A stretch of DNA of 64,000 bases from Rhizophagus irregularis (taxonomy: Eukaryota; Glomeromycota; Glomeromycetes; Glomerales; Glomeraceae): contig NC_089437.1 in NCBI RefSeq assembly GCF_026210795.1, positions 4,154,001 to 4,218,000 on the forward strand, read 5' to 3'. Position numbers and translations under genes: made by a program. The notes under the pieces are model-generated. The model saw only the letters and a list, made by a program, of their open reading frames with translations, was not told the DNA's origin and searched no databases. This document shows positions 48,977 through 62,045 of the stretch, in pieces; positions within the stretch are counted from its first letter, which is position 1; every line of letters begins with the position of its first letter.

Positions 48977-49502
48977 TGTAGATTTGTTAGTATCACAACT
49001 GTCTAACATTATATACTAGTGTTAAGACTCCTTTGGATAATTTATTGTAACAAACACTAACCGCGATGTTCTTTCATTTAATACCCGGACGAAAAATATT
49101 GGTCCGTTAATGTATAATTAGATTTTGTAATAAATTGCGTGTTAATATTTATAAGTGAGAATAAAAATTTAAAAATTGAAATTGGAAATTAGCTCCATCA
49201 ATTATATCGCGATAAAGCACTTATGGAGTATACTTATGAAACTATGTAAAATAAGATCACAACTGCGCAAGTTATACATGGTAGAAAAGTATAAGTTGAC
49301 AAGACTCGTCTTTCTTGTATATATCGATCGATATATCGTAAAACATTGAGTTGTGTACAATTTCCGTACATTTACTTCACATTTTTTTTATTATCTATCT
49401 ATCTATCGCGTGAAAACAAATTAACGCAAGCAATTGTGAAGGTTTAACATTTACTAATAATTTCTACTGTGAAAATCATTTTCGTACATACATCGTTGCA
49501 CA
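48977..49502. other. Spacer between array copies
   Basis: No gene. Contains TATCTATCTATC at about 49394-49406 and an ATATCGATCGATATATCG palindrome near 49320. Confidence 0.4.
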
Positions 49503-50436
49503 TCAATAAGTGAATATTTACGTGAATTAGGTAAAACAAATTAAATTTTACGAATTACATGTATGTAATTAAATTCTTTTTTCGTAATAAAATAGATTTA
49601 GGAAAAGAAAAATCAATTATTTCTTTTTAAAATTTTTCCAAGCAGATTTTCTTAAATAGCTGATCAAGCATTTATTTCATTTATTTATTATATTATTCAT
49701 GTGAAATCTTAAAGGACAGAATGAAATGATCTCAATTAAAAATAATGGTTAACATTATCTTTTATTATTAGCGTCATTTATGATTGTTGGTTGTGGAGGT
49801 GGAACAGACCTTGATTATTATATCAAAATAACAAACTGGGATTTTTGTAGTAGATATTATGTCGACAGAGAATTTCTTAAATTCCCTGTTTTAAAACAAT
49901 ATTGCAAAGATGATATTAAAAAAAGGCATTAATTGTGAAGATTTAAAATTTATTTTTAACCAGCCAACCCTTTATTGGAAAGATTATTTAATTCTAGTTG
50001 CCCCCATGTTCCTTATAGAAGGATTTAGTTATACAAATGAGAGTTAAAGGAGGATTCAGAAAATTGGTTTCATCGATTATTACGCCAAAGCAACCTATCA
50101 GCTATTGTCCGTGGAACTTGTGGCTATGAACTTAAAATGAGCACAATAGTAGATCGTACTTATACTTACGGGGTAGAATTTGGAAGGAAGGAATGGAATT
50201 TTCTAAAACTTATACATCAGTTACCACTAATCTTTCATTCGTGATATTTTAACCAACTGAATTAAGTGCCGAATTCTGTAATGAACCCGGTATGAAATTA
50301 CATTAACCAATAACCATAGATTCATCTCGAGAAAGATCGTGAAGTTGAATTTTCGCTAACTTTTGGAATAATGGAACTTGTTGATGGAAGAATATATAAT
50401 ATATATAATACTTCTTTTGATTTAGATTTAAACTAA
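49503..50436 (+). pseudogene. Hsp70-like array relic A, heavily deleted
   Basis: It begins in the end of exon 3 (ATAAGTGAATATTTACGTGAATTAG) and keeps pieces of exon 6 (about 49695-49745). Exon 7 follows from 49773, starting SFMIVGCGGGT, where the normal VDCGGG has become VGCGGG. Large parts of the ATPase core are missing, with many stops and frame changes. It ends NTSFDLDLN-stop at 50436. Exons 1, 2 and most of 3 are absent. Confidence 0.85.
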
Positions 50437-51519
50437 TAATTCTTAATTTAGTAGTCATAATATATATGCTTACGTTACTTCTGGTTATATTGTTTTTCGC
50501 GCGAAACAATATTTCATTTGCTTTTCGATTTCAATATTAGAAATCATTTTAATACATATTTTAGTATATTTAATAGGCTTAATTAAGTGAAACTTTGCGA
50601 TGCAACTATTACAATTAAGAAAAAAAAATGAAAATTACACCGCCGGTGTCCGGTAGGTAAGGTAGGATGCCTAGTTAAATAATGGAGAAATTACTTTCAG
50701 TGTTTGCATTGATGTAATTAGTTTGTATTTCATGTAAACTATGTTAATAATAAAGATTTGCAATCAATACGCACGAATTTAATGAAAAGAAAGTAAAGAA
50801 AGTCTACCATTACTATTTTCTGTCGCATCGGAACAAATAAATTTATTTTGCAATATTCTTTCGGATATAGTAGTTGCGATAATGTAAGAAAGTTTAAGAA
50901 CCTATTATTAAATTGTATTGTAATATTATTTTAACCGTTTTATCTGTTATTTTTATAACAGATATTTTATTTATTTTATTTTATTACTAAAAGAGTAGTA
51001 GAACCCAGACTATTACAAATAAAAGAAGAAAGAATTTCAAAGAAAAAACTTAAACCCAATATATTTTTATAACAGATATTAAAATATTATGGAACAAAGA
51101 ATTGAGCGCAGAATTCATCACGTGATCATCGATTTTCATTAACTCTTTCGCTCCGGACAATAACAATCACTTGCTACAAACCATAAACTTATAAGATGCT
51201 CATAATCGTAATTTGAATTTTTTTGTCAAAAAATGTATAATCTAGTTCCAAATTGGATTTTTAAAAATTTTATTACAATTTGGCAAGAGATATTAATGCA
51301 ATATCTTCACGTGTCGCCGAAAATTCTCCCACTTCAGATCCAAAGTATATTTTATAATTTGATGCAACCAAATTCTTGTCTATCATTACTAAAATGGTGG
51401 AACACAAACAATTATTTAGTTATAAATAGGAAGCTTTTGGTTTTTAGTAGAATATTTTTAATGCAAACTGGTTAAAAAGTTTGTCAACAAACCAAAAAAT
51501 TTTTTTTTTTATGAAAAAT
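50437..51519. other. Spacer and promoter of array copy 2
   Basis: No gene. A CATCGGAACAAATAAATTTATT block near 50826 followed by a TTCTTTCGG stretch is the relic of the array promoter module. TATAAATAGGAAG lies at 51421-51433, ahead of the start codon at 51520. An open frame at 51233-51475 has no protein-like pattern. Confidence 0.5.
51421..51433 (+). promoter_or_regulatory. TATA element TATAAATAGGAAG
   Basis: Same 13-bp element as at 46776; 86 bp before the start codon at 51520. Confidence 0.75.
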
Positions 51520-53644
51520 ATGGATATTCGTGCAGTAGTTGCAATAGGCAGGAAAATTATAAATAACCTTTTACTAATATTTAAAATTGTAAAAATACTA
51601 AACAATAAACTAACTATTTATTTTACAAACAGATTTTGGTACTACATTTTCGGTAAAAATAATCATAATACATAGTTAATAGAATTAATTTTATTAATTT
51701 TATAAATAATTAATTTTATTGCAAAAACGATCAATTATTAGGGTTTCGCATATGCTTATCGATCAAGTCCCGAAATTATTACGAATGATTCTTGGCCTCA
51801 ACAGATTGGTCCATTGAAAACTAATACGGTTCTTCAATATGATTCCAATTATCAAAATGTTACTAAATGGGGAAATCCTGCTTTGGCACAAAGACAATCT
51901 CGTAGAAATGGAGACTCATCATCTTCAAAAACTGTGGAACTTTTTAAACTTCATTTAGGAAATATTCCACAAAATGAAAAACCTCCACTTCCTCGTCAAT
52001 TAAGTTATGATAAAGCAATAAGTGATTATTTACGCGAATTAGGTAAAACAAATTAACCTTACAAATTATGTAATTAATTCTTACTTGTAGTAATGATAAA
52101 ACTTATTTATTATGTAGGAAAGGTACGCATAAAAATTAATTTATCTTTTTATAAAAAAAAAAATAGTTAGATCTTTCTCATTTTATTTAACAGTTGATCA
52201 AGGAAACCATTTCTACTCGATGGCAAGGGATAAAATTCTTTGAACATGTTCTTCTTGTTATAAGCATTCCAGCGGAGTTCGATGATCGTGCGAAAGATAC
52301 TATGAGAAAATGTCTTTATAATGCTGGACTGACGAACAGTAAAGAATCAAATAAAGTTGAATTTACAACTGAACGTAAGTCAAAGATAAAATTCTATTTT
52401 TTTTTTCATACCATTTTTATCTAATATATTACTTTTAATATTTAGCTGAAGCTGCTGCAATTTATTGTATGCGAAATCTTGAAGGACAGAATAAACCGAT
52501 CTCAATTAATGGTTAGTACTTGGTTTTAACATTTAATGCGAAATTTGTTGACATTATCTATTTATCTATAGAGTCATTTATGGTGGTTGATTGTGGAGGT
52601 GGAACTGTAGATCTTACAACACGTAAATTATTACGAGATAACAAACTTAGTGAAATTACTGAACGAACTGGAGGTTTTTGCGGTGGATTTTATGTCGACA
52701 GAGAATTTATTAAATTTCTTAGTCGTAGACTTGGTCAATCGACCATAAATCTGCTTAAAGAAAATAATTATGGTCAAATGCAATACATGATACAACAATT
52801 CTGTCAAAAATCGAAATTTCATTTTACTGGAAATATAAATGATTTTAATTCTTTTGAATTTGATATTGAAGAAATTTGTCCCATTTTAAAACAGTATTGT
52901 AAAGATGATATTAAAGAAAAAATGGAAGACAATGATTGGATTATTGATATAAATTTTGAAGATATAAAATCTATGTTTGATCCAGTTGTTGGAAAGATTA
53001 TTAGATTAATTCGTGGACAACTTAATTCTAGTAAGAATAAATGTTCTGTTATATTCCTCGTCGGAGGATTTAGTGAATCAAAATATTTACAAATGAGAAT
53101 TAAAGAAGAATTCGGAAAATTAGTTCCATCAATTATTGTACCAAAGCAACCCATCACAGCTATTGTTCGTGGAGCTTGTGACTATGGACTCGAAATGAGC
53201 ACAATAATAGATCGTACTTTGAAATATTCTTATGGATTTGAAACTTATAGAAGTTGGAAATTTGGAGATCCAATAAATCGAAGAAAAAGTATTAAAGGGA
53301 ATAATAAAACTAAAATTATGATATTTCACTGTTTAGCTACACGAGGTACAACAGTTGGAATTGATGAGGAATTTCGCACAGTTAGTTGTCCTTCTATGCC
53401 AGATCAAACTGAAATTTCATATCCGATATATATAACAACTGAATCAAGTGCTAAATTTTGTGATGAATCTGGTATGAAATTACATGGTACATTAACCATA
53501 GACTTACCAGATGTTCATCTTGGATTAGATCGCCAAGTTGAATTTTCGCTAATTTTTGGAAAAATGGAACTTGTTGCTAAAGCAAAAAATTTACGAAATG
53601 GAAGAATATATAACACTTCTTTTGATCTAAATTTAAACTTTTAA
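51520..53644 (+). CDS. HSPA12-like Hsp70-family ATPase, array copy 2, intact frame, GC-AG first intron
   Basis: Exons: 51520-51547, 51633-51652, 51742-52042, 52118-52122 (5 nt), 52194-52374, 52446-52511, 52572-53644. The sum is 1674 nt, 557 residues. An in-frame ATG at 51511 would add three residues (MKN). The first intron begins GCAGG where every sister copy has GTAAG, so it is a GC-AG intron or a damaged donor. Landmarks: DFGTTFSGFAYAYRSS, MVVDCGGGTVDLT, VIFLVGGFSESKYLQ and PKQPITAIVRGACDYGL. The C-terminal window reads YRSWKFGDPINRRKSIKGNN and differs from copies 1 and 3. The C-terminus is RIYNTSFDLNLNF. No stop or frameshift was found, so if the GC donor works the gene is active. Confidence 0.85.
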
Positions 53645-54409
53645 TTTGTAATTTAGTCGTAATATACATGTTTACGTTACTTCTGGTTATATTGTTTTTC
53701 AGTGTGTGTTTGCATTGACGTAATTAGTTTCAATTTTTTCTTTCTTTTTTTCTTGATTTTGTTCTTTATATTATTTTTGCTTTTAAAATTAAATATAATA
53801 AGAAAAGGTTGATCGTATTTGTATTGCATGTAAACTATGTAACTGGTAAAGTAATAATAAATACTAAATTTTACCATTATTATTTTCTGTCGAATCGGAA
53901 CAAATAAACCTATTTCGCAATATTCTTTCAAATATTAGTTGCGATATAAGAGAGTTTTAATAACCTTTTATTAAATGTATTAATTAATTTTAATATTACT
54001 AATAATAATTTAGCATTATTTTATTAAAATTATTTAAAATCTTGTGGGACAAGAAACAAAATTGATTAATCCGCCATATCACTAACTATGTAACGTTAAG
54101 CGCTGAATTTCATGATGAAATCACCATAAGCTTATTTGAATTTTTGCCAAAAAATATTTATAGAATAAAAAATCTATAATACTAGTAATACTAGATTTTA
54201 AAACACATGTCGCTCCCACTTCGTGTATAGTGAACAATCAACATTCTTTGTATATCATTACTATTTTCTTAATTATATCGCCATCGGAATAATAACTAAA
54301 AATGGTAGAAAATATTTAATTATAAATAGGGTGCTTTGTTTTTGATAGAATATTAAACCGGTTAAAAAGTTTGTCAACAAACCATAATAAATTTTTTTCT
54401 AAAAAAAAT
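53645..54409. other. Spacer and promoter of relic B
   Basis: No gene. The module TCGGAACAAATAAACCTATTT lies near 53895, and TATAAATAGGGTG at 54321-54333. Confidence 0.5.
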
Positions 54410-55256
54410 ATGGATATTCGTGCAGTAGTTGCGATAGGTAAGAAAATTATAAATAACCTTTTATTAAATAAATAAAACTGTAAAAATACTAACAATAAAC
54501 CAACTATTTATCTTTACAAATAGATTTTGGTACCACATTTTCGGTAAGTTAATCATAAAAATCCGGTTTCAATTTTATAAATAACTAATTTTTATTGCGA
54601 AAATAATAGGGATTCAATTGCATATTCTAATCGAGCAGATCCTGAAATTATGTTTGGCCTCAACAAATTGGTGTATTGACAACTAATACAGTTCTTCAAT
54701 ATGATTACAACTATCAGAATGTTATTAAATGGGGAAATCCTGCTTTGGCCCAAAGACAATCCGTAAAAGTAAAGATTCATCATCTTCAAAAACTGTGGAA
54801 CTTATTAAACTTCATTTAGGAAATATTCCATAAAATGAAAAACCTCCACTTCCTCGTTAATTAAGTTATGAAAAAGCAATAAGTGATTATTTACGCGAAT
54901 TAGGTAAAACAAATTAAACTTATAAATTACGTAATTAATAATTTTGATTCTTATTTGTAACATGATAAACCATTTATTATGTACTGTAGGAATGTAGGAA
55001 AGGTATGTACATTAATTTTTTTTTTTAAAAAAAAATTCAAAATAGTTAGGTATTTATAATTTATTTTAATAGTTGGTTAAGGAAACTATTTCTACTCGAT
55101 GGCAAGGGATAAAATTCTTTGAGCATGTTCTTCTTGTTATAAGCATTCCAGCAAAGTTTGATGATCGTGCAAAAGATACTATGAGAAAATGTTTTCATAA
55201 TGCTGGACTGACGAACAGTAAAGAATCAAATAAGTGGGAAAAGAGGAAGTAGGATA
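54410..55256 (+). pseudogene. Hsp70-like array relic B, 5' half only
   Basis: Exon 1 (54410-54437) and exon 2 (about 54525-54544) are intact with good splice sites. Exon 3 (about 54609-54906) has small deletions and stops, for example NIP-stop where the others have NIPQNEKPP. The 5-nt exon GAAAG is at 54998-55002, with a duplicated GTAGGAATGTAG before it. Exon 5 (about 55074-55240) ends abruptly after SKESNK at a junction with unrelated DNA. Exons 6 and 7 are missing. Confidence 0.85.
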
Positions 55257-55554
55257 CCTAATTAAGTGTTTGCATTTGGTATGATTTGATTATTTTTTTT
55301 TTCTTGTTTTTTGTTCCTCTTGTTCTTCTTTTACTTTTATTTTAATTAAATATTAATAAAAAAGATGCTTGGTAAAATTTTTGTATTTGTATTGCATGTT
55401 AGCCATGTAACTGATAAATAAAATGAAAAATACTTCAATTAATTTACGTTTTTTTTTTTTAATATTATTTAATTTTACTAATTTCGCATAATAACAATCA
55501 ATACGCACGAATTTAATAGAAATAACGCCGTTCTAAAATATACGATTTTAAATA
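55257..55554. other. Spacer
   Basis: No gene seen; T-rich tracts, e.g. around 55285-55340 and 55450. Confidence 0.4.
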
Positions 55555-56362
55555 CAAAGCTTTTTGGAAGATTTATCAACTTCAAAATCTGTAGAACTTT
55601 TAAACTTCATTTAGAAATTCCTCAAAATGAAAAACCTCCACTTCCTTATCAGTTAAGTTATGAAAAGACAATAAGTGATTATTTACGCGAATTAGGCAAA
55701 TGAATTAAAATTTACAAATTACGTAAAAGATTTTCTTATTTTATGATACAATTGTTTATTTATGAATTTAGCTAGGAAAGGTAAAAATTACGCCGTAAAA
55801 TTTATTTTTTCCTAAATTTTTCAAATATGTTTAACATGTTTTAATTTTATCTTAATAGTTGATTAAGGAAACTATTTCTATGGGATAAAATTCTTTGAAT
55901 ATGTTCTTCTCGTCATAAGCGTTCCGGCAGAGTTCGAAAGATATTATGAGAAAATGTCTTTTAATGCTGGATTGACGGACAGTAAAGAATCGAAGAAAGT
56001 TGAATTTACAACTGAGCGTAAATCAAAGATAAAATTCTATTATTTTTTTCCATCTTATCTAATATATTACTTATAATACTTAGCCGAAGCCGCTGCAGTT
56101 TATTGCATGCGAAACCTTAAAAACCTTAAAGGACAAAATGAAATTATCCCAGTTAATGGTTAGTTCTTTAATATCTAATGCGAAGAAAGACACTTTGTTG
56201 AATTATCTATTTATCTTTAGCGCCATTTATGATTGTTGATTGTAGAGGTGGAACTGTAGACCTTACGACACGTAGATTATTACGAAATAAAAAAGTTAAA
56301 GTTAGTGGAATCACTGAACTGAAAATTTTTGTGATGGATCTTATGTCGATAGAGAGTTAAAA
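55555..56362 (+). pseudogene. Hsp70-like array relic C, exon 3 end to exon 7 start
   Basis: It starts inside exon 3 at text matching the KDLLTSKSVELFKLHLG region of copy 3. It then has the 5-nt exon (55776-55780), exon 5 with an internal deletion of the TRWQG segment, exon 6 (about 56085-56160, lengthened by a repeated NLK) and the first about 120 bp of exon 7 (MIVDCRGGTVDLTTR; one Gly of the phosphate loop replaced by Arg). It ends at about 56362. It is closest to array copy 3. Confidence 0.85.
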
Positions 56363-56909
56363 AGAATTATGTTAAAAAATACAAAAATCATGAAAATCAT
56401 GAAAAATTATAATAAAAAACGACTTTCACCACGTGCTCAACGCATAGTGTGCGTTTTCTCAAAAACTATGGTCATTATACTAATTAAAATTGCTCCCCTC
56501 GAAAATGATTAATTATTTTTTATATTGCAAATAATGTTAAAATAAAAAAAAAATTGAAAAACTTATAAGAATATATGCTGCAGTATCAAATACTGCGAAG
56601 TGGAATATAATTATTATATTAATAGAATCAGCTTAGCTAATCTACTAATAATATAGAATAAAAAAATCAAAAATAAATAAATAATGGTTCCAGTGTTCCA
56701 CATGGAACCGATCTAACTAAAAATTTCATGATGTTGTTGCATTATCGTCACGTGTCGCACGAAAATACAAATATTATTCCACATCGAACAAATCGGGATG
56801 AATAGACCTTTTCTCCGGAAACACTGTTATAAATAGGAAGCTTTTTGAATATTTCTGATGTAAACAGGTTTGTTAACAAACCGCAGTAAAATTTTTTGAA
56901 AAAAAAAAA
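56363..56909. other. Spacer and promoter of array copy 3
   Basis: No gene. TTCTCCGGAAACACTG at 56811-56826 sits directly before TATAAATAGGAAG at 56828-56840, ahead of the start codon at 56910. Confidence 0.5.
56828..56840 (+). promoter_or_regulatory. TATA element TATAAATAGGAAG with TCTCCGGAAA just upstream
   Basis: Same element as at 46776; 69 bp before the start codon at 56910. Confidence 0.75.
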
Positions 56910-59042
56910 ATGGATATTCGTGCAGTAGTTGCAATAGGTAAAAAAGTTATATATAAATAACCTTTTATCAAAATATATAAAATTGTAAAAATCCTAACAA
57001 TAAATTAACCGTTTATCTTTACAAATAGATTTTGGCACCACATTTTCGGTAAGTTAATCATAAAAATCCGGTTTCAATTTTATAAATAACTGATTTTTGT
57101 TGCGAAAATAATAACGATTGTTAGGGATTCGCATATGCTAATCGAGCAGATCCTGAAATTATTACAAATGATGTTTGGCCTCAACAAATTGGTTCATTGA
57201 AAACTAATACAGTTCTTCAATATGATTCTAATTACCAAAATGTTATTAAATGGGGAAATCCTGCTTTGGCCCAAAGACAATCTCGTAAAAGTAAAGATTT
57301 ATTAACTTCAAAATCTGTAGAACTTTTTAAACTTCATTTAGGAAATATTCCTCAAAATGAAAAACCTCCGCTTCCTCATCAATTAAATTATGAAAAAGCA
57401 ATAGGCGATTATTTACGCGAATTAGGTAAAACAAATTAAATTTACAAATTATGTAATTAAATGCCATTTTTAATTCTTACTTAAAAATTATTATTTATTA
57501 TATTAGGAAAGGTATATATGTAAATAAATAATAAACAAACAGATAAGATAATTCAGAATAATTAACTTTTTAATTTTATTTAAATAGTTGATTAAGGAAA
57601 CTATTTCTACTCGATGGCATGGAATAATATTCTTTAAACATGTTCTTCTTGTTATAAGTATTCCGGCAGAGTTCGATGATCGTGCAAAAGATACTATGAG
57701 ACAATGCCTTTATGATGCTGGATTGACAGATAGTAAAGAATCAAATAAAGTTGAATTTACATCTGAACGTAAGTCAAGGATATAATTATTTTTTTTTTAA
57801 GGACATTCACACTATTTTTATCTAATAATTAGTACTTTAACACTTAGCTGAAGCTGCTGCAATTTATTGCATGCGAAACCTTAAAGGCCAGAATGGAATG
57901 ATCCCAATTAATGGTTAGCACTTATTTAACACTTAATGTGAAAGAAAGTTAGTACTTTTATTGACATTATCTATTTACATTTAGCGTCATTTATGGTTGT
58001 TGATTGTGGAGGTGGAACTGTAGACCTTACAACACGTAGATTATTACGAGATAACAAACTTAGTGAAATTACTGAACGAACTGGAGATTTTTGTGGTGGA
58101 TCTTATGTCGACAGAGAATTCCTTAAATTCCTTGGTCGTAAACTTAGTGAATCGACTATAAATCTGTTTAGAGAAAATAATTATGGTCAAATGCAATACA
58201 TGATACAGCAATTCTGCCAAAAAGTGAAATTTCATTTTACCGGAAATAGAAATGATTTTAATGCTTTTGAATTTGATATTGAAGAAATTTGTCCCATTTT
58301 AAAACAATATTGCAAAGATGAAATTAAAGAAAAAATGGAAGATAATGATTGGATTATTGACATAAATTTCGAAGATTTAAAATCTATGTTTGATCCAGTT
58401 GTTGGAAAGATTATTAGATTAATTCGTGGGCAACTTAATTCTAGTAAAGATAGATGTTCTGCTATATTCCTTGTTGGAGGATTTAGTGAGTCAAAATATT
58501 TACAAATAAGAGTTAAAGAAGAATTCGGAAAATTGGTTCCATCAATTATTGTGCCAAAACAACCTATCGCAGCTATTGTCCGTGGAGCTTGTGACTATGG
58601 ACTCACAACGAGTACAATAGTGGATCGTACTTTGAAATATACTTACGGGATTCGAATAGGTAGAATTTGGAAAGAAGGGGATCCGCCAAGTCAAAAAATG
58701 CCAGATCTTTATGATCACACTTTTACATTTGATAGATTAGTTATGCGTGGTACAAGAGTAGGAGTTAATCAGGAATTTTCCAAGACTTATACACCTTCTA
58801 AGCCGGATTACACTGGTCTTTCATTCAAAATATATAAAACAACTGAATTAAGTGCTGAATTTTGTAATGAACCTGGAATGAAATTACATGGTACATTAAA
58901 CATAGACTTACCAGATGTTCATCTCGGAGAAGATCGCGAAGTTGAATTTTCGTTAATTTTTGGAAAAATGGAACTTGTTGCTAAAGCAAAAAATTTACGA
59001 AATGGAAGCATATATAACACTTCTTTTGATTTAGATTTATAA
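56910..59042 (+). CDS. HSPA12-like Hsp70-family ATPase, array copy 3, intact
   Basis: Exons: 56910-56937, 57029-57048, 57125-57425, 57507-57511 (5 nt), 57588-57768, 57848-57913, 57985-59042. The sum is 1659 nt, 552 residues. Landmarks: DFGTTFSGFAYANRAD, MVVDCGGGTVDLT, AIFLVGGFSESKYLQ and PKQPIAAIVRGACDYGL. The variable C-terminal window (RIGRIWKEGDPPSQKMPDLY) is five to six residues shorter than in copies 1 and 2. After it the sequences agree again (TTELSAEFCNEPGMKLHG, LIFGKMELVAKAKNLRNG). The C-terminus is SIYNTSFDLDL. All splice sites are canonical. Confidence 0.9.
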
Positions 59043-59859
59043 TTCATTGTAAGGTAGGTTATATTTTATGCAATATTTCAACATTCGCTTTTCAATTTCA
59101 ATATTGTGATTATTAAATAGGCCACAAAGATAAACTACAAATAGTATTCATTTTAATATATATTAAGTGAAACTTTTTTTTGCAAAAAAGCAATAATGAC
59201 AATTGCACTGGTGGACATTTGGTGTAATTAGTAATTAGTTTTATTTTTTATTTCTTGTTTTTTTTTATTATATTCTTTTATTATAAACAATAAAAAAATT
59301 GGCAAAATTTTTGTATTTGTATTGTATGTAAACTATGTAACTGATAAAATAAAATACGTATTTTTTTAATAATAATATACTAAATTTCCGATGCTGATTT
59401 GGTATAATAGCTATATTCTGCTGCACCGGAATGAATAAACCCTCTTCCGGAAAATGTACTCATCAGTTTATCAATTGAAGTGCTTGGATTAAATCGTAAT
59501 TTGAATTTTCGCAAAAAATTTTACAGAATAGAAAAATTTATATTAATGTAGGATTTATTTATACAATTTTATCATAGAATATTATTGCAGAATCTTCGCA
59601 TGTCGTACAAAAATAAAACATTTGAATATTATATTCCACATCAGAACAAATTAATTTTTTCTTCGAAAAATGTAATACTGTCATTACTATTTTTCTTTAA
59701 TATTATTATGTCGTATCGGACTAAAAATCCTTTCTCCGGGAAAATACTAAATTGGCTATAAATAGGAAGCTTGGTGGAATATTTTGGTGTACCGGTTAAA
59801 TAGTTTTATCGCTTTAATAATAAACAGCAGTATTTAAATTTTTTTTTTTAAAAAAAAAA
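59043..59859. other. Spacer with two promoter-module copies
   Basis: No gene. CACCGGAATGAATAAACCCTC followed by TTCCGGAAAATGTAC lies at 59425-59458. A second weaker copy is at about 59638-59670, and a third, TCGGACTAAAAATCCTTTCTC, ends CCGGGAAAATACTAAA near 59751. TATAAATAGGAAG follows at 59757-59769. The stacking suggests duplicated or lost gene starts. Confidence 0.55.
59757..59769 (+). promoter_or_regulatory. TATA element TATAAATAGGAAG
   Basis: Same element as at 46776; belongs to the broken copy starting at 59860. Confidence 0.65.
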
Positions 59860-62045
59860 ATGAATATTCGCGTAGTAGTTGCAATAGGTAAAAAAGTTAT
59901 AAATAAACTTTTAAAATTGTAACAATACTAAAAATAAGTTAATCGTTTATTTTTTACAATTAAACTTTGAAACTGCTAGTTAATCATAATAATCCGAGTC
60001 TAAAAAATTTAATTTTATGAATAATTAAATTGTTATGAAAATAATAATGTCAGGGATTCGCATATTCTAATCGAAATAATCCCGAAATTATTACAAATGT
60101 TGTTTGTAGTGCTTCGATCCGGATGGGATCGATCCGCGGTTTACTACGGGTTGGCATCGGTTTATTTGAATTGGAGCTATAAGTTTGGCCAAAATTAATA
60201 AAATTTGTGGAAGAATAATTTTTTTAAATCCGACAAAAATTATAGTTTGACAAAAATAATAGAAAAATGTTGTGATGCTAATCAACGGATCAATCCGGAT
60301 CGAAGCACTAGATGTTTGACCTCAACTAATTGGTTCATTGAAAACTAATACAGTTATTTAATGGGGAAATCCTGCATTAGCCAAAGGCAAGTAAAGATTC
60401 ATCATCAAAATCTGTAGAACGTTTTAAACTTCATTTAGGAAACATTTCTCGAACTGAAAATCATCGTAATCAAATGCAATTTCTGAATTCTAAGTATTAT
60501 AAATCTTGGTAAGGTAATAATAAAATGTCCTGTAAAAGTTAATTCTTTTTTTCTTTAAAAAAAATGATAATAATTGTAATCCTTTAATGTAGTGGAATTC
60601 TTATAAAAAAATTTTCCAATTTTTTCAAAAATGGCTCAGTATTCTGTAAACAAACTTTCTCTATTGCTAGTTCAACTATTTCCAAGGTATGAAATCGTTT
60701 AAATTCAGAAACAGTTTATGCTTTATTATGCTTAAAAATCTGAATTACTAAAAAAATTGGCAAAGATAATAATAAGAATGAGAAAAAATCATATAAAATT
60801 TTTTATTTAAATAGTTAATTAAGAAAACGGTTACTACTCGTTGGCATGGTATAAGATTCTTTGAACATGTTCTTCTCGTTATAAGCGTTGAATCAAATAA
60901 AATTGATTTACAACTGAAACGTAAGTAAATGATAAAATTCTCTCTTTTTTATAAACGTATTATTCAATCTAATTGATAATTTATGTATTACTTTAGCTGA
61001 AGCTGCTGCAATTTATTGCATGCAGAACCCAAATGAACATAATAATGGAATTATTCCGATAAATGGTTGGTATTTGTTTTTGAGTAGCGTCATTTATGGT
61101 GGTAGATTGTGGAGGTGGAACCGTTGACCTTACAGCACGTAAGATAACAAGCTTAGTGAGATTACTGAACGAACTGGAGATTTTTGTGGTGGATATGTTG
61201 ACCAAGAATTTCTTAAATTCCTTAATCTTTAGTCGTATACTTGATGAATCAACTATAAATCTGCTTAGAGAAAATAATTATGGTCAAATGCAATACATGA
61301 TACAGCAATTCTGTCAAAGAGTGAAATTTGAAATATAAATGATTCTGATTGATATTGAAGAAATTTGTCCTGTTTTAAAACAGTATTGTAAAGATGATAT
61401 TAAAGAAAAAATGATTGTATTATTGACAAATTTTGAAAATCTAAAATTTATGTTTGATCTAGTTGTTGGAAAGATTATTAGATTAATTCGTGGACAACTT
61501 AATTCTAGTAAGGATAAATGTTCTGCTATATTCCTTGTCGGAGGATTTGGTGAACCAAAATATTTACAAATGAAAGAATTCGGAAAATTAGTTCCAGCAA
61601 TTATTGTGCCAAAGCAACCTATCGCAGCTATTGTTCGTGGAGCTTGTGACTACGGACTTAAAATGAGCACAATAGCGGATCGTACTCTGAAATATACTTA
61701 CGGTATTAAAGCTAATAGACACTGGAGTTATCCAATAGATCGAAAAATAACCTGTGGGAATGGTGATCAAAATTGAGGTATTTTGATAGCCTAGGTACAA
61801 AAGTAGGAGTAGATCAGAAATTTTCTAGGATTTATCATCCTCCTGAACCAAATGTCACTTTTCTTACGATTCATATTTTTAAAACAACTGAATTGAGTGC
61901 TAAATTTTGTGATGAACCTGGCATGAAATTACTTGGTGTATTAATCGTAGATTTACCAGATGTAAATCTCGGATTTAAGTCGTAGAATTGAATTTTCGTT
62001 AATGTTTGGAAAAATGGAAATTGTCGCTAGCAATAGTTTGAATTA
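59860..62045 (+). pseudogene. Hsp70-like array relic D, nearly full length but decayed, carries a MITE
   Basis: Exon 1 starts at 59860 (MNIRVVVAIG). Exon 2 has lost most of GTTFS. Exon 3 is split by the MITE at 60107-60310 and shortened. The 5-nt exon cannot be found. Exon 5 is shortened, exon 6 (about 60998-61065) is recognisable, and exon 7 runs from about 61088 with deletions and frame changes. It still has VVDCGGGTVDLT, AIFLVGGFGEPKYLQ and PKQPIAAIVRGACDYGL. The 3' end keeps TTELSAKFCDEPGMKLLG. Confidence 0.85.
60107..60310. mobile_element. 204-bp hAT MITE, same ends as hAT 3
   Basis: The ends TAGTGCTTCGATCCGGAT and ATCCGGATCGAAGCACTA are perfect inverted repeats and differ from the hAT 3 ends (22354, 25812) at one base in the first 15. 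The flanks GTTGTTTG and GATGTTTG agree at 7 of 8 positions; the sister genes read GATGTTTG here, so that is the original target. The interior carries no gene. Confidence 0.9.
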
